Source: Nocardioides sambongensis (GTDB lineage: Bacteria > Actinomycetota > Actinomycetes > Propionibacteriales > Nocardioidaceae). Taken from it: a stretch of 64,000 bases of DNA. Where the stretch lies: contig NZ_CP041091.1 of the NCBI RefSeq assembly GCF_006494815.1, positions 992,001 through 1,056,000 on the forward strand. The letters are read 5' to 3'. Below the pieces are notes generated by a model. That model worked only from the letters and a program-made list of their open reading frames with translations. It was not told where the DNA came from and did no database searches. Below are positions 18,177 to 27,536 of this stretch, in pieces (position 1 is the first letter of the stretch; each line of letters opens with the position of its first letter). Position numbers and translations under genes: made by a program.

Positions 18177-18478
18177 TGGCCTCGTTCGTCCCGACCAGCG
18201 AGGACACCGTCGAGGACCAGCGGCTCTACACCTCGGCGCGGCTGGTCCAGGTCTCCTGCCTGGACTGCCTCGCGACCGTCGGCGTCAAGAAGAACAGCGA
18301 CCACCACACCTCGATCCAGTGGACCGCCGCAGCGGTGGAGGCCTGCCCCGAGCTGGCGCACCGGGCGCGCAGTTCCGATGGTCGGGACAGCTTCCGGCCC
18401 TGCCCCCGGATGCTGGCTAGCATCGACGCCGCCGTGCGCGCAGGAGACGTCGAGATCGGCGCCCACGACGGCTACTGA
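18176..18478 (+). CDS. Small KshA-linked protein with Cys pair, 100 aa
   Basis: A 100-residue protein of no family I can name. It contains SCLDCLATVGVKK, a CxxC pair, followed by DHHTSIQW and two further cysteines (EACPEL, RPCPRM), so it may bind metal or an Fe-S cluster; that is inference. It overlaps the kshA stop by one base and lies between kshA and kshB. M. tuberculosis has a hypothetical gene (Rv3527) in the corresponding place after kshA, which suggests a conserved accessory role in hydroxylation. Confidence 0.7.
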   Translation: MASFVPTSEDTVEDQRLYTSARLVQVSCLDCLATVGVKKNSDHHTSIQWTAAAVEACPELAHRARSSDGRDSFRPCPRMLASIDAAVRAGDVEIGAHDGY

Positions 18479-18567
18479 GCCGCTCGGGCGCGCTCGGGCT
18501 CCGCGGAGGCCGTCCGCGGCGCGCTCCGCCGTACCAACCCTTCGACCCGCAAGCAGAGGAACACAAC

Positions 18568-19665
18568 GTGGACATCGAGTCCTTCGTGCTGGACGTCGTC
18601 GACATCGTCGACGAGACCGCGGACGCGCGGTCGATCAGCTTCGCCCAGCCGGCCGACGCCGCGGAGAAGTTCGACTACAAGCCGGGCCAGTTCCTCACTG
18701 TCGCGATCCCGAGTGACCAGACCGGCATCGCCGCCCGCTGCTACTCGCTCTCCAGCAGCCCGCACGACGGGGGACCGCTGACCGTCACCGTCAAGCGCAC
18801 CGCCGAGGGCTACGCGTCCAACTGGCTCTGCGACAACCTCAAGACCGGCGACACCCTGCGGGTGCTGCCGCCGTCGGGCATCTTCAGCCCGGCGTCGCTG
18901 GACCGTGAGCTCCTGCTCTTCGCCGGCGGCTCCGGGGTGACGCCGATCATGTCGATCGTGCGGACGGCGCTCGACGAGGGCACCGGCCGGATCGTCGTGT
19001 TCTACGCCAACCGCGACGAGCGCTCGGTGATCTTCGCCGACGAGCTGGCCCGTCTCTCCGCCGAGAACCCCGAGCGCCTGCAGGTCATCCACTGGCTGGA
19101 GTCGGTGCAGGGCCTCCCCACCGCGGAGCAGATGAGGGCCTTCGCCGGCCAGCACCTCGCCGCGGACGCCTTCGTCTGCGGCCCCGCGCCGTTCATGAAG
19201 ATGGTGACCGGCGTGCTCAAGGAGCTGGAGTTCCCGCGGGACCGCCGGCACCAGGAGAAGTTCGTCTCGCTCGGCGGCAACCCCTTCGGTGACGTCGAGG
19301 AGTTGCAGCGTGCCGAGGAGGAGATCGCGGCGGCCGAGTCCGACGACGACGGCGCCGCCGCGGACGTCTTCTCCGACCTCGCCGCGGGGCCGGTCAAGCT
19401 CGAGGTCGAGCTCGACGGCGACACCTTCGCCTACGACGACTGGGACCCGAAGCAGACCATGCTCGACTTCCTGGAGGGCAAGGGCGTCAAGGCGCCCTAC
19501 TCGTGCCGGGAGGGGGAGTGCTCGGCGTGCGCCATCCGCCTGATCGAGGGCGACGTGAAGATGACCCACAACGACGTCCTCGACGACGAGGACCTCGAGG
19601 ACGGCATCCGGCTCGGTTGCCAGGCCCACCCCACCACGGACACCGTGAAGGTCAGCTACAGCTGA
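18568..19665 (+). CDS. kshB: 3-ketosteroid 9-alpha-hydroxylase reductase KshB
   Basis: A 365-residue three-domain reductase: an FAD-binding domain (RCYSLSSSP), an NAD(P)H domain (FAGGSGVTPIMSIVRTAL, FVCGPAPFM) and a C-terminal plant-type [2Fe-2S] ferredoxin (CREGECSAC, with the last ligand in RLGCQAHP). It passes electrons from NADH to the KshA Rieske centre. A markedly acidic linker (EEEIAAAESDDDG) joins the NAD and ferredoxin domains. GTG 18568 follows agagga at 18555-18560. There is no KstR box directly before it; it lies 89 bp after the small KshA-linked gene and is probably read from the kshA promoter. Confidence 0.9.
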   Translation: MDIESFVLDVVDIVDETADARSISFAQPADAAEKFDYKPGQFLTVAIPSDQTGIAARCYSLSSSPHDGGPLTVTVKRTAEGYASNWLCDNLKTGDTLRVLPPSGIFSPASLDRELLLFAGGSGVTPIMSIVRTALDEGTGRIVVFYANRDERSVIFADELARLSAENPERLQVIHWLESVQGLPTAEQMRAFAGQHLAADAFVCGPAPFMKMVTGVLKELEFPRDRRHQEKFVSLGGNPFGDVEELQRAEEEIAAAESDDDGAAADVFSDLAAGPVKLEVELDGDTFAYDDWDPKQTMLDFLEGKGVKAPYSCREGECSACAIRLIEGDVKMTHNDVLDDEDLEDGIRLGCQAHPTTDTVKVSYS

Positions 19666-19687
19666 CCCGCCGGTGCCGGTGGCGCGG

Positions 19688-20365
19688 TCACCAGCCGCGT
19701 TCGCGCCACTCCGGGAGGTGCGGCCGCTCGTCGCCGAGCCGGGAGTCGTCGCCGTGACCTGGGTAGAACCAGGTGTCGTCGCCGAACCGGCCGAAGATCT
19801 TGGACTCGACGTCGTCGACGAGCGTCCGGAACGCGGCCGCGTCCCCGAACGTGTTGCCGACGCCGCCGGGGAACAGGGAGTCGCCGGTGAAGAGGTGCCA
19901 GGTGCCGCCGGATGCGGTGTCGTCGTACCCGAGGACGATCGAGCCCGGGGTGTGGCCGGTGACCCGGATCACCTGCAGCGTGGCCGCGCCCACCGCGACG
20001 GTGTCGCCGTCGCGCACCCGGACGGTGACCGGCACCCCGGTCTGCTCGGTGATGGCGTCGGCGTCGGGCTCGCCGGCGACCACCGCCGCGCCGGTGGCCT
20101 CGACCACCGCGGGGAGGGCGCGGTGGTGGTCCCAGTGCTGGTGGGTGGTGACCACCGCGGCGAGCCCGTCGTCCCCGATCAGCGGTAGCAGCGTCTCGGG
20201 GGAGTCCGCCGCGTCGATCAGGGCCTGGGCACCGGTCTCCCGGCACCGCAGCAGATAGGCGTTGTTGGACATCTTCTCGTCGACCGCGACCTTGGTGATG
20301 GTGAGCGCATCGAGCTCGCGCACCTGGGGGGACCCGCCGACCGTGACATCTCCGACATAGCTCAC
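19688..20365 (-). CDS. Metallo-beta-lactamase-fold hydrolase (glyoxalase II-like)
   Basis: A 225-residue MBL-fold protein with the metal-binding motif THQHWDHHRALP, then TGHTPGSI, FTGDSLFPGG and a C-terminal PGHGDD. This is the layout of glyoxalase II-type thioester hydrolases, which break S-acyl-thiols; the thiol used here (mycothiol or another) is not shown by the sequence. It diverges from uvrA, the same pairing as Rv1637c-uvrA in M. tuberculosis. GTG 20365 is preceded by CAGGAT at 7 nt, a near-consensus -10 for leaderless start. It is convergent with kshB, 22 bp away. Confidence 0.82.
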   Translation of the reverse strand: MSYVGDVTVGGSPQVRELDALTITKVAVDEKMSNNAYLLRCRETGAQALIDAADSPETLLPLIGDDGLAAVVTTHQHWDHHRALPAVVEATGAAVVAGEPDADAITEQTGVPVTVRVRDGDTVAVGAATLQVIRVTGHTPGSIVLGYDDTASGGTWHLFTGDSLFPGGVGNTFGDAAAFRTLVDDVESKIFGRFGDDTWFYPGHGDDSRLGDERPHLPEWRERGW

Positions 20366-20525
20366 GGGGACGATCCTGCCACTGCGCCACGCGTGTTTCC
20401 ACGGGCGGGGCGACGGAGGGGAGCCGACGGGGACGTGGCGGGAAGTCAGGCGGCGAAACCGTAGTTGTCGGTGGTGAGTGAGAAGGTGTCGGCGGCGTGG
20501 CGGGTTGTCCGCGCGCCGTACCCTG

Positions 20526-20541
20526 GCAAACACTTGTTCGA
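20526..20541 (+). promoter_or_regulatory. LexA-like SOS box upstream of uvrA
   Basis: gcaaac-actt-gttcga matches the actinobacterial SOS box TCGAAC-N4-GTTCGA in 10 of 12 positions, with one half perfect. A TACCCT -10 candidate lies at 20519-20524, so LexA would cover the start of transcription. uvrA is a known SOS gene in several actinobacteria. Confidence 0.65.
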
Positions 20542-20590
20542 ACCCGAGCGAGAAGGCTCGACCACCGGAGCAAAGGACCGAGGACCGGTA

Positions 20591-23500
20591 GTGACCGACC
20601 AGTTGATCATCCGCGGCGCGCGCGAGCACAACCTCAAGGACGTCTCGATCGACCTGCCGCGGGACTCCCTGATCGTCTTCACCGGGCTCTCCGGCTCGGG
20701 GAAGTCGAGCCTCGCGTTCGACACCATCTTCGCCGAGGGCCAGCGCAGGTACGTCGAGTCGCTCTCGGCGTACGCGCGGCAGTTCCTCGGGCAGATGGAC
20801 AAGCCCGACGTCGACTTCATCGAGGGTCTCTCCCCGGCGGTCTCGATCGACCAGAAGTCGACCAGCAAGAACCCCCGCTCGACCGTCGGCACCATCACCG
20901 AGGTCTACGACTACCTGCGGCTGCTCTACGCACGCGCCGGCCGGCCGCACTGCCCGACCTGCGGCGCACCGATCGAGCAGCAGACCCCGCAGCAGATCGT
21001 CGACCGGATGCTGACGCTCGAGGAGGGCACCCGGTTCCAGGTGCTGGCTCCCGTGGTGCGCGGGCGCAAGGGTGAGTACGTCGACCTGTTCCGGCAGTTG
21101 CAGACCCAGGGGTTCTCCCGGGCCCGGGTGGACGGCGAGACGCACGGCCTCGACAACCCACCGACCCTGGACAAGAAGCTCAAGCACACGATCGAGGTCG
21201 TGGTCGACCGGCTCGCGGTGAAGGAGTCGGCCAAGCGCCGGCTCACCGACTCCGTCGAGACCGCGCTCGGTCTGGCCGGCGGCCTGGTCGTCTTCGACCT
21301 GGTCGACTCCGGCCAGGAGCTCAAGTTCTCGGAGAAGATGGCGTGCCCCAACGAGCACCCGATCGAGACCGACGACCTCGAGCCGCGCTCGTTCTCCTTC
21401 AACTCTCCCTTCGGCGCCTGTCCGTCCTGCACCGGACTCGGCACCCGGATGGAGGTCGACCCCGAGCTCGTCGTGCCCGACGAGACGGCGACCCTGGCCG
21501 AGGGCGCACTGCAGCCGTGGAGCCACGCGCACGTGGCCGACTACTTCGGCAAGCTGCTGATCGCGCTGGGCGAGGAGCTCGGCTTCGACGTCGACACCCC
21601 GTGGTCCGACCTGTCCGCCAGGGCGCGCAAGGCGATCCTGGAGGGCCACCCGACGAAGGTCCACGTGGTGACCCGCAACCGCTACGGACGGGAGCGCTCC
21701 TACTACGCCCAGTTCGAGGGCGTCCGGACCTACGTGGAGCGGCGCCACCGTGAGGCCGAGAGCGACACCAGCCGGGAGCGCTTCGAGGGGTTCATGCGCG
21801 AGGTGCCGTGTCCCGTCTGCGCCGGCAGCCGGCTCAAGCCGGTCTCCATGGCGGTGACCCTCGGCAGCCGGGACCACGGCGGCAAGAACATCGCCGAGGT
21901 CTGCGCCCTGCCGATCAACGAGGCGGCCGACTACCTCAACGATCTCGATCTCTCCGCTCGCGAGCGCCAGATCGGCGAGCGGGTGCTCAAGGAGATCCAG
22001 GAGCGGCTCAACTTCCTCCTCGACGTCGGCCTCGACTACCTCTCGCTCGACCGCCCCTCCGGCTCGCTCTCCGGTGGCGAGGCCCAGCGGATCCGGCTGG
22101 CCACCCAGATCGGGGCCGGCCTGGTCGGTGTCCTCTACGTCCTGGACGAGCCGTCCATCGGCCTGCACCAGCGGGACAACCAGAAGCTCATCGAGACCCT
22201 GGTCCGCCTCAAGGACCTCGGCAACACGCTGATCGTGGTCGAGCACGACGAGGACACGATCAAGGTCGCCGACTGGGTGGTCGACATCGGCCCCGGCGCC
22301 GGAGAGCACGGCGGTCAGGTGGTGCACTCCGGCACGGTCGCGGATCTCTACACGCACCCCGACTCGATGACCGGGCAGTATCTCTCGGGTCGCCGGGAGA
22401 TCGCGGTGCCGCCGATCCGTCGTCCGCGGACGATCGGACGTGAGCTCCGGGTGCACGGCGCCCGCGAGCACAACCTGCAGAACATCGACGTCTCGTTCCC
22501 GCTGGGGATGTTCGTCGCGGTCACCGGTGTGTCCGGCTCCGGCAAGTCGACGCTGGTCAACGACATCCTCTACACCTCGCTGGCCAAGCAGATCTACAAC
22601 GCCCGCACCATCCCGGGCAGGCACCAGAAGATCACCGGTCTCGAGCACGTGGACAAGGTGATCCACGTGGACCAGTCGCCGATCGGCCGGACCCCTCGCT
22701 CCAACCCGGCCACCTACACCGGCGTCTTCGACCACGTGCGCAAGCTGTTCGCGCAGACCCCCGAGGCCAAGGTGCGGGGCTACCAGCAGGGTCGGTTCTC
22801 GTTCAACGTCAAGGGTGGGCGCTGCGAGGCCTGCTCCGGTGACGGCACGATCAAGATCGAGATGAACTTCCTGCCGGACGTCTACGTGCCGTGCGAGGTC
22901 TGCCACGGCGCCCGCTACAACCGCGAGACGCTGGAGGTCCACTACAAGGGCAAGACCATCGCCGAGGTCCTCGACATGCCGATCGAGGAGGCGGTGGACT
23001 TCTTCGCCGCGGTGCCGGCCATCGCCCGGCACATGACCACGCTGATGGAGGTCGGGCTGGGGTACGTGCGGCTCGGCCAGCCCGCGACGACGCTCTCCGG
23101 CGGAGAGGCACAGCGGGTGAAGCTCGCCGCCGAGCTCCAGAAGCGCTCGACCGGGCGTACCGTCTACGTGCTCGACGAGCCGACCACCGGTCTGCACTTC
23201 GAGGACATCCGCAAGCTCCTCGGCGTGCTGTCCAGCCTGGTCGACAAGGGCAACTCCGTGCTGGTCATCGAGCACAACCTGGACGTGATCAAGACCGCCG
23301 ACTGGATCGTCGACATGGGACCCCAGGGCGGATCCCGCGGCGGCACCGTGGTCGCCGAGGGCACGCCCGAGGACGTCGTCGGCGTGCCGGAGAGCTTCAC
23401 CGGACAGTTCCTGGCCCCGCTGTTGGACGGGCGCGAGGCGGTCCAGTCGAAGGCGGTGCGAGCACCGGCGGCGGAGCCGGCGCCGGCGCGTGGGCCGGGT

Positions 23501-23599
23501 GCGAAGAAGGCGGCTGCGAAGAAGGCGGCTGCGAAGGCTCCCGCCAAGAAGAGCGCGGCAAGGCGGACGACGACTCGCAGGTCCGGAGCCAGCTCCTGA
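20591..23599 (+). CDS. uvrA: UvrABC system protein A
   Basis: A 1002-residue excision-repair ATPase with two ABC modules. Walker A loops are GLSGSGKSS and [10 protein letters not shown]; signature motifs are [12 protein letters not shown] and [12 protein letters not shown]; zinc modules are CPTCGAP and CEACSGDG...CEVC. It loads UvrB on damaged DNA. GTG 20591 follows accgagga at good spacing. Unusually the last 40 residues are a Lys/Ala/Arg-rich tail ([20 protein letters not shown]) that resembles histone H1 or actinobacterial HU tails and has no counterpart in standard UvrA; it comes partly from a duplicated 15-bp unit. Confidence 0.97.
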   Translation: MTDQLIIRGAREHNLKDVSIDLPRDSLIVFTGLSGSGKSSLAFDTIFAEGQRRYVESLSAYARQFLGQMDKPDVDFIEGLSPAVSIDQKSTSKNPRSTVGTITEVYDYLRLLYARAGRPHCPTCGAPIEQQTPQQIVDRMLTLEEGTRFQVLAPVVRGRKGEYVDLFRQLQTQGFSRARVDGETHGLDNPPTLDKKLKHTIEVVVDRLAVKESAKRRLTDSVETALGLAGGLVVFDLVDSGQELKFSEKMACPNEHPIETDDLEPRSFSFNSPFGACPSCTGLGTRMEVDPELVVPDETATLAEGALQPWSHAHVADYFGKLLIALGEELGFDVDTPWSDLSARARKAILEGHPTKVHVVTRNRYGRERSYYAQFEGVRTYVERRHREAESDTSRERFEGFMREVPCPVCAGSRLKPVSMAVTLGSRDHGGKNIAEVCALPINEAADYLNDLDLSARERQIGERVLKEIQERLNFLLDVGLDYLSLDRPSGSLSGGEAQRIRLATQIGAGLVGVLYVLDEPSIGLHQRDNQKLIETLVRLKDLGNTLIVVEHDEDTIKVADWVVDIGPGAGEHGGQVVHSGTVADLYTHPDSMTGQYLSGRREIAVPPIRRPRTIGRELRVHGAREHNLQNIDVSFPLGMFVAVTGVSGSGKSTLVNDILYTSLAKQIYNARTIPGRHQKITGLEHVDKVIHVDQSPIGRTPRSNPATYTGVFDHVRKLFAQTPEAKVRGYQQGRFSFNVKGGRCEACSGDGTIKIEMNFLPDVYVPCEVCHGARYNRETLEVHYKGKTIAEVLDMPIEEAVDFFAAVPAIARHMTTLMEVGLGYVRLGQPATTLSGGEAQRVKLAAELQKRSTGRTVYVLDEPTTGLHFEDIRKLLGVLSSLVDKGNSVLVIEHNLDVIKTADWIVDMGPQGGSRGGTVVAEGTPEDVVGVPESFTGQFLAPLLDGREAVQSKAVRAPAAEPAPARGPGAKKAAAKKAAAKAPAKKSAARRTTTRRSGASS
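23501..23530 (+). repeat. Two 15-bp tandem repeats in the uvrA tail
   Basis: The unit gcgaagaaggcggct occurs twice in a row (23501-23515 and 23516-23530), encoding the AKKA-type repeats of the basic UvrA tail. Confidence 0.85.
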
Positions 23600-23703
23600 C
23601 CCGGCCGCCCGGCAGATCCGACTGACCCGGCCGACCCGGGGAACCGCGCCGCCCGGCACAGGTCCTCAGGCGGGTCACAGCAACGATCCGTACCCTGGTG
23701 GAC

Positions 23704-24177
23704 ATGGCAACCCTGAACCGCCGACACGCACTCGGGGGCGCGGCCGCCGCCGGCATCGGAGCGCCGCTGCTCGCGGCCTGCGGCGGTGAGAGCGCCGACC
23801 CGGACGCACCCACCACCGTCAGCGCGTCGCCGGACGGCGGCAACACCCCGACGTCGGGCGCCGCGGAAGGCGGGTCCTCCGGAGGCGCTGCGTCCGGGCT
23901 GGTCGCCGTCGACGACGTGCCGGTCGGCGGGGGCGTGGTCGTCTCCGCCGAGGAGATCGTGGTCACCCAGCCCACCGACGGCGAGTTCAAGGCGTTCACC
24001 GCGGTGTGCACGCACTCGCAGTGCCTGGTGACCTCGGTGGAGGACGGAGAGATCGTCTGCCCCTGCCACGGCAGCCACTTCGCGGTCGCGGACGGCGCGG
24101 TGACCTCCGGCCCGGCGCCGTCGGCGTTGGCCGAGGTGGGGATCGAGGTCGTCGACGGTCAGGTGGTCCGTTCGTGA
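23704..24177 (+). CDS. Rieske [2Fe-2S] Tat-lipoprotein, first of two
   Basis: A 157-residue exported protein. The N terminus has a twin-arginine segment (NRRHALGG), a hydrophobic stretch and a lipobox ending LLAAC, then a Gly/Ser-rich linker and a Rieske domain with ligands in CTHSQC and CPCHGSHF. It should be a membrane-anchored extracytoplasmic electron carrier; the partner is unknown. ATG 23704 is chosen over the in-frame GTG 23698 because TACCCT (23691-23696) ends 7 nt before it, as in other leaderless starts here. Its end overlaps the paralogue that follows (GTGA). Confidence 0.85.
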   Translation: MATLNRRHALGGAAAAGIGAPLLAACGGESADPDAPTTVSASPDGGNTPTSGAAEGGSSGGAASGLVAVDDVPVGGGVVVSAEEIVVTQPTDGEFKAFTAVCTHSQCLVTSVEDGEIVCPCHGSHFAVADGAVTSGPAPSALAEVGIEVVDGQVVRS

Positions 24178-24578
24178 AGGACGTGCGTGCCTCCCGCCGG
24201 ATCGTCTTCCAGGGTCTGGGCGCCCTCGGTGTGGCCGTCGCGCTGGCCGGTTGCGGTGGCGGGGAGTCCGAGGCTCCGGAGGTCGAGGCCGGCACCGAGC
24301 TGGCCACCACGGACGAGGTCCCGGTCGGTGGCGGCGTGGTGCTCACCGAGGAGAAGGTGGTGCTCACCCAGCCCACCGACGGCGAGTTCAAGGCGTTCAC
24401 CGCGGTCTGCACCCACCAGGGGCTCACCGTGACGTCCGTCGACGGCGACACGATCCGGTGCAGCCACCACGGCAGCGCCTACTCGGCGACGTCCGGCGAG
24501 GTCACCGGCGGTCCGGCGACCCAGGCGCTGGCCGAGGTCGCCATCGAGGTCGACGGCGACCGGATCCTCTCCGCTTGA
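24174..24578 (+). CDS. Rieske [2Fe-2S] Tat-lipoprotein, second of two
   Basis: A 134-residue paralogue of the preceding gene. It has an Arg-Arg pair (ASRRIVFQG), a hydrophobic segment and a lipobox ending LAGC, then a Rieske domain with ligands in CTHQG and CSHHGSAY. The segment TQPTDGEFKAFTAVCTH is identical in both proteins, so the pair arose by tandem duplication. The linker is much shorter than in the first copy. The start GTG overlaps the previous stop. The two genes lie between uvrA and uvrC; no link with DNA repair is evident. Confidence 0.85.
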   Translation: MKDVRASRRIVFQGLGALGVAVALAGCGGGESEAPEVEAGTELATTDEVPVGGGVVLTEEKVVLTQPTDGEFKAFTAVCTHQGLTVTSVDGDTIRCSHHGSAYSATSGEVTGGPATQALAEVAIEVDGDRILSA

Positions 24579-24627
24579 GCCTCACCGGCCCACCAGCCGG
24601 GTCGGTGCCCGACCGTAGGGTGAAGCC

Positions 24628-26649
24628 GTGCCGTCCCCGCTGACCTACCGGCCCGAACCGGGCTCCATCCCGACCCAGCCGGGCGTCTACCGCTTCCGGG
24701 ACCGGAACCGCCGGGTGATCTACGTCGGCAAGGCGAAGAACCTGCGGTCCCGGCTCTCCTCGTACTTCCAGGACCTCGGCAACCTGCACCCGCGCACGGC
24801 CTCCATGGTCACCACGGCGAGCTCAGTGGAATGGACCGTGGTCAAGACCGAGGTCGAGGCCCTCCAGTTGGAGTACTCCTGGATCAAGGAGTACGACCCG
24901 CGGTTCAACGTGAAGTACCGCGACGACAAGTCCTACCCGTGGCTGGCGGTGACCGTCGGCGACGAGTTCCCGCGGGTGATGGTGGGCCGCGGCGCCAAGC
25001 GCAAGGGCACCCGCTACTTCGGCCCCTACAGCCACGCCTGGGCGATCCGGGAGACGGTCGACATCCTGCTCCGCGTGTTCCCGATGCGCTCGTGCACCAA
25101 CGGGGTCTTCAAGCGGTCGGCGCAGATCGGACGGCCCTGCCTGCTCGGCTACATCGACAAGTGCTCCGCCCCCTGCGTCGGCCAGGTCTCCGCCGACGAG
25201 CACCGGGCGATCGTCGACGACTTCTGCGACTTCATGGCCGGTCGGACCAAGCAGTTCACCCGCCGCATCGAGACGGAGATGTACGCCGCCTCCGACGCGC
25301 TCGACTTCGAGAAGGCAGCGCGGCTGCGGGACGACCTCGGCGCCATGGAGAAGGCGCTGGAGAAGCAGGCAGTGGTGCTCGGCGACGGCGCGGACGCCGA
25401 CGTGATCGCCCTCGCCGAGGACCCGCTCGAGGTGGCGGTGCAGATCTTCCACGTCCGCGGCGGCCGGATCCGCGGCCAGCGCGGTTGGGTGGCCGACCGC
25501 ACCGACGACGGGGGCACCGCGGAGCTGGTGGAGGACTTCCTGCTCCAGCTCTACGCCGGCGTGGCGCGCGAGGAGGCGCGCGACGTCGTACCGCGGGAGA
25601 TCCTGGTGCCGCAGATGCCGGCCGACGCGGCCACCTTCGAGGCGCTGCTGGGCGACCTGCGCGGCAGCCGGGTGGACATCCGGGTCCCGCAGCGCGGTGA
25701 CAAGCGCACGCTGCAGGAGACCGTGGCGCGCAACGCCGCCGAGGCGCTGGCTCTGCACAAGACCAAGCGCGCCAGCGACCTGACCACCCGCAACCGAGCG
25801 CTCGCCGAGATCGCCGAGGCACTGGAGCTGGAGGAGGCGCCGCTGCGGATCGAGTGCTACGACGTCTCCCACATCCAGGGCAGCGAGATCGTGGCGTCGA
25901 TGGTGGTCTTCGAGGACGGCCTGGCCCGCAAGGGCGAGTACCGACGGTTCGTGATCCGTGACCAGGAGGGTTCCGACGACGTCGCGGCGATGCACGAGGT
26001 GATCACTCGGCGGTTCCGGCGCCTGCTCGACGAGCAGGCCCGCAGCGAGCTGCGTCCCGGTGGTCCCGGCGACGCGGAGAGCGGACCGATGCTGGTCGAC
26101 CCCGACACCGGGCGGCCGCGCAAGTTCGCCTACGCCCCCGGACTGGTCGTGGTCGACGGTGGCGCTCCGCAGGTGGCCGCCGCCCAGCGGGCGCTCGACG
26201 AGCTCGGCATCGACGACATCCCGATCTGCGGGCTGGCGAAGCGGCTGGAGGAGGTCTGGCTGCCCGGCGAGGAGGACCCGGTGATCCTGCCGCGCACCTC
26301 CGAAGGGCTCTACCTGCTGCAACGGGTGCGCGACGAGGCCCACCGCTTCGCGATCACCCACCACCGCTCGCGCCGGTCGAAGTCGATGGTGGAGAGCCTC
26401 CTGGACGACGTACCGGGGCTGGGCGAGGTGCGGCGCAAGACGCTGATCCGGCACTTCGGCTCGCTGCGCAAGCTGCGGGCCGCCACGGTGGAGGAGGTCG
26501 CGGAGGTGCCCGGGATCGGCCCGCGCACGGCCGCCGCGATCAAGGGCGCCGTCGGGGACGCACCCGCGGCGCGCAAGACTGGTGTCGCAGTGGACGAAGT
26601 CGGCGACGGTCCCGAGGACGGGACCGCGGGGGAGCGAGGTGGCCGGTGA
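24628..26649 (+). CDS. uvrC: UvrABC system protein C
   Basis: A 673-residue dual-incision nuclease of nucleotide excision repair. Order of domains: GIY-YIG nuclease (GVYRFRD...[10 protein letters not shown]), a Cys cluster ([13 protein letters not shown]), UVR helix pair ([18 protein letters not shown]), the RNase H-like domain ([18 protein letters not shown]) and C-terminal helix-hairpin-helix motifs ([25 protein letters not shown]). A TAGGGT -10 (24616-24621) ends 6 nt before GTG 24628, so a leaderless transcript can start here although the gene follows the Rieske pair. It overlaps rapZ (GTGA). Confidence 0.97.
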   Translation: MPSPLTYRPEPGSIPTQPGVYRFRDRNRRVIYVGKAKNLRSRLSSYFQDLGNLHPRTASMVTTASSVEWTVVKTEVEALQLEYSWIKEYDPRFNVKYRDDKSYPWLAVTVGDEFPRVMVGRGAKRKGTRYFGPYSHAWAIRETVDILLRVFPMRSCTNGVFKRSAQIGRPCLLGYIDKCSAPCVGQVSADEHRAIVDDFCDFMAGRTKQFTRRIETEMYAASDALDFEKAARLRDDLGAMEKALEKQAVVLGDGADADVIALAEDPLEVAVQIFHVRGGRIRGQRGWVADRTDDGGTAELVEDFLLQLYAGVAREEARDVVPREILVPQMPADAATFEALLGDLRGSRVDIRVPQRGDKRTLQETVARNAAEALALHKTKRASDLTTRNRALAEIAEALELEEAPLRIECYDVSHIQGSEIVASMVVFEDGLARKGEYRRFVIRDQEGSDDVAAMHEVITRRFRRLLDEQARSELRPGGPGDAESGPMLVDPDTGRPRKFAYAPGLVVVDGGAPQVAAAQRALDELGIDDIPICGLAKRLEEVWLPGEEDPVILPRTSEGLYLLQRVRDEAHRFAITHHRSRRSKSMVESLLDDVPGLGEVRRKTLIRHFGSLRKLRAATVEEVAEVPGIGPRTAAAIKGAVGDAPAARKTGVAVDEVGDGPEDGTAGERGGR

Positions 26650-27536
26650 CCGGATCGACGGTGCGGGACGAGGACGTCAGGCGTGGCCAGCTGGTCGTGG
26701 TGACCGGGATGACCGGCGCCGGGCGCAGCACGGCCGCCAAGGAGCTGGAGGACCTCGGCTACTACGTCGTGGACAACCTGCCGCCGAGCCTCGTCCCCGA
26801 GGTGGTGCGCCTGGTCGACGAGAGCCTCGGCCCGTTGCAGCCGATCGCGGTCGTCGTGGACGTCCGGTCCGGCTCCTTCTTCCACGGCCTGAAGAGCACG
26901 CTCGCCCACGGATTCACCGGGCGTGACGCGTCCCTGGTCTTCCTCGACGCGACCGACGAGGTGCTGGTCCGCCGACAGGAGGCGGTACGACGCCCGCACC
27001 CGCTCCAGGAGGGTGGGCGGCTCCTCGACGGGCTGCAGCGCGAACGGGTGGTGATGGCCGAGGTGCGCGCGGACGCGGACCTGGTGATCGACACCTCCAA
27101 CCTGAACGTGCACCAGTTGACCGACCGGATCGCCGAGGGATTCGGCTCCGCCGAGGCCACCCGTCTGCGGGTGATGGTGATCAGCTTCGGCTTCAAGTAC
27201 GGGATCCCGGTGGACGCCGACTACGTCGCGGACATGCGCTTCCTGCCCAACCCGCACTGGGTCCCGGACCTGCGCAGCCACACCGGCAAGGACCAGGACG
27301 TCGCCGACTACGTGCTGGCGCGGCCCGGCGCCGAGGAGTTCCTCGACGCCTACCTGCCGGTGCTCACCACGGTCGCCGCCGGCTACCTCCGCGAGGGGAA
27401 GCGGTTCATGCGGGTGGCGGTCGGGTGCACCGGCGGGAAGCACCGCAGCGTGGCGATGACCGAGGAGATCGCGCGGCGTCTGGCGGAGCAGGGCTACGCC
27501 GTCCGCACCGTGCACCGCGATCTCGGACGCGAGTGA
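26646..27536 (+). CDS. rapZ: RNase adapter protein RapZ (YvcJ family NTPase)
   Basis: A 296-residue P-loop protein with Walker [13 protein letters not shown], the DNLPPSL motif and the C-terminal [10 protein letters not shown] signature of the family. In proteobacteria RapZ directs RNase E to small RNAs; in actinobacteria the role is less clear, and a nucleotide-second-messenger function is possible. The uvrC-rapZ-yvcK-whiA order is conserved across actinobacteria. GTG 26646 overlaps uvrC and its own stop overlaps yvcK (TGATG), so all are coupled. Confidence 0.94.
   Translation: MTGSTVRDEDVRRGQLVVVTGMTGAGRSTAAKELEDLGYYVVDNLPPSLVPEVVRLVDESLGPLQPIAVVVDVRSGSFFHGLKSTLAHGFTGRDASLVFLDATDEVLVRRQEAVRRPHPLQEGGRLLDGLQRERVVMAEVRADADLVIDTSNLNVHQLTDRIAEGFGSAEATRLRVMVISFGFKYGIPVDADYVADMRFLPNPHWVPDLRSHTGKDQDVADYVLARPGAEEFLDAYLPVLTTVAAGYLREGKRFMRVAVGCTGGKHRSVAMTEEIARRLAEQGYAVRTVHRDLGRE

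Noticed and set aside
19688..23659. Open frame of over 1300 codons on the minus strand opposite uvrA
   Set aside because: It is the codon shadow of uvrA in GC-rich DNA; only its last 225 codons (MBL-fold hydrolase, from GTG 20365) have family motifs.
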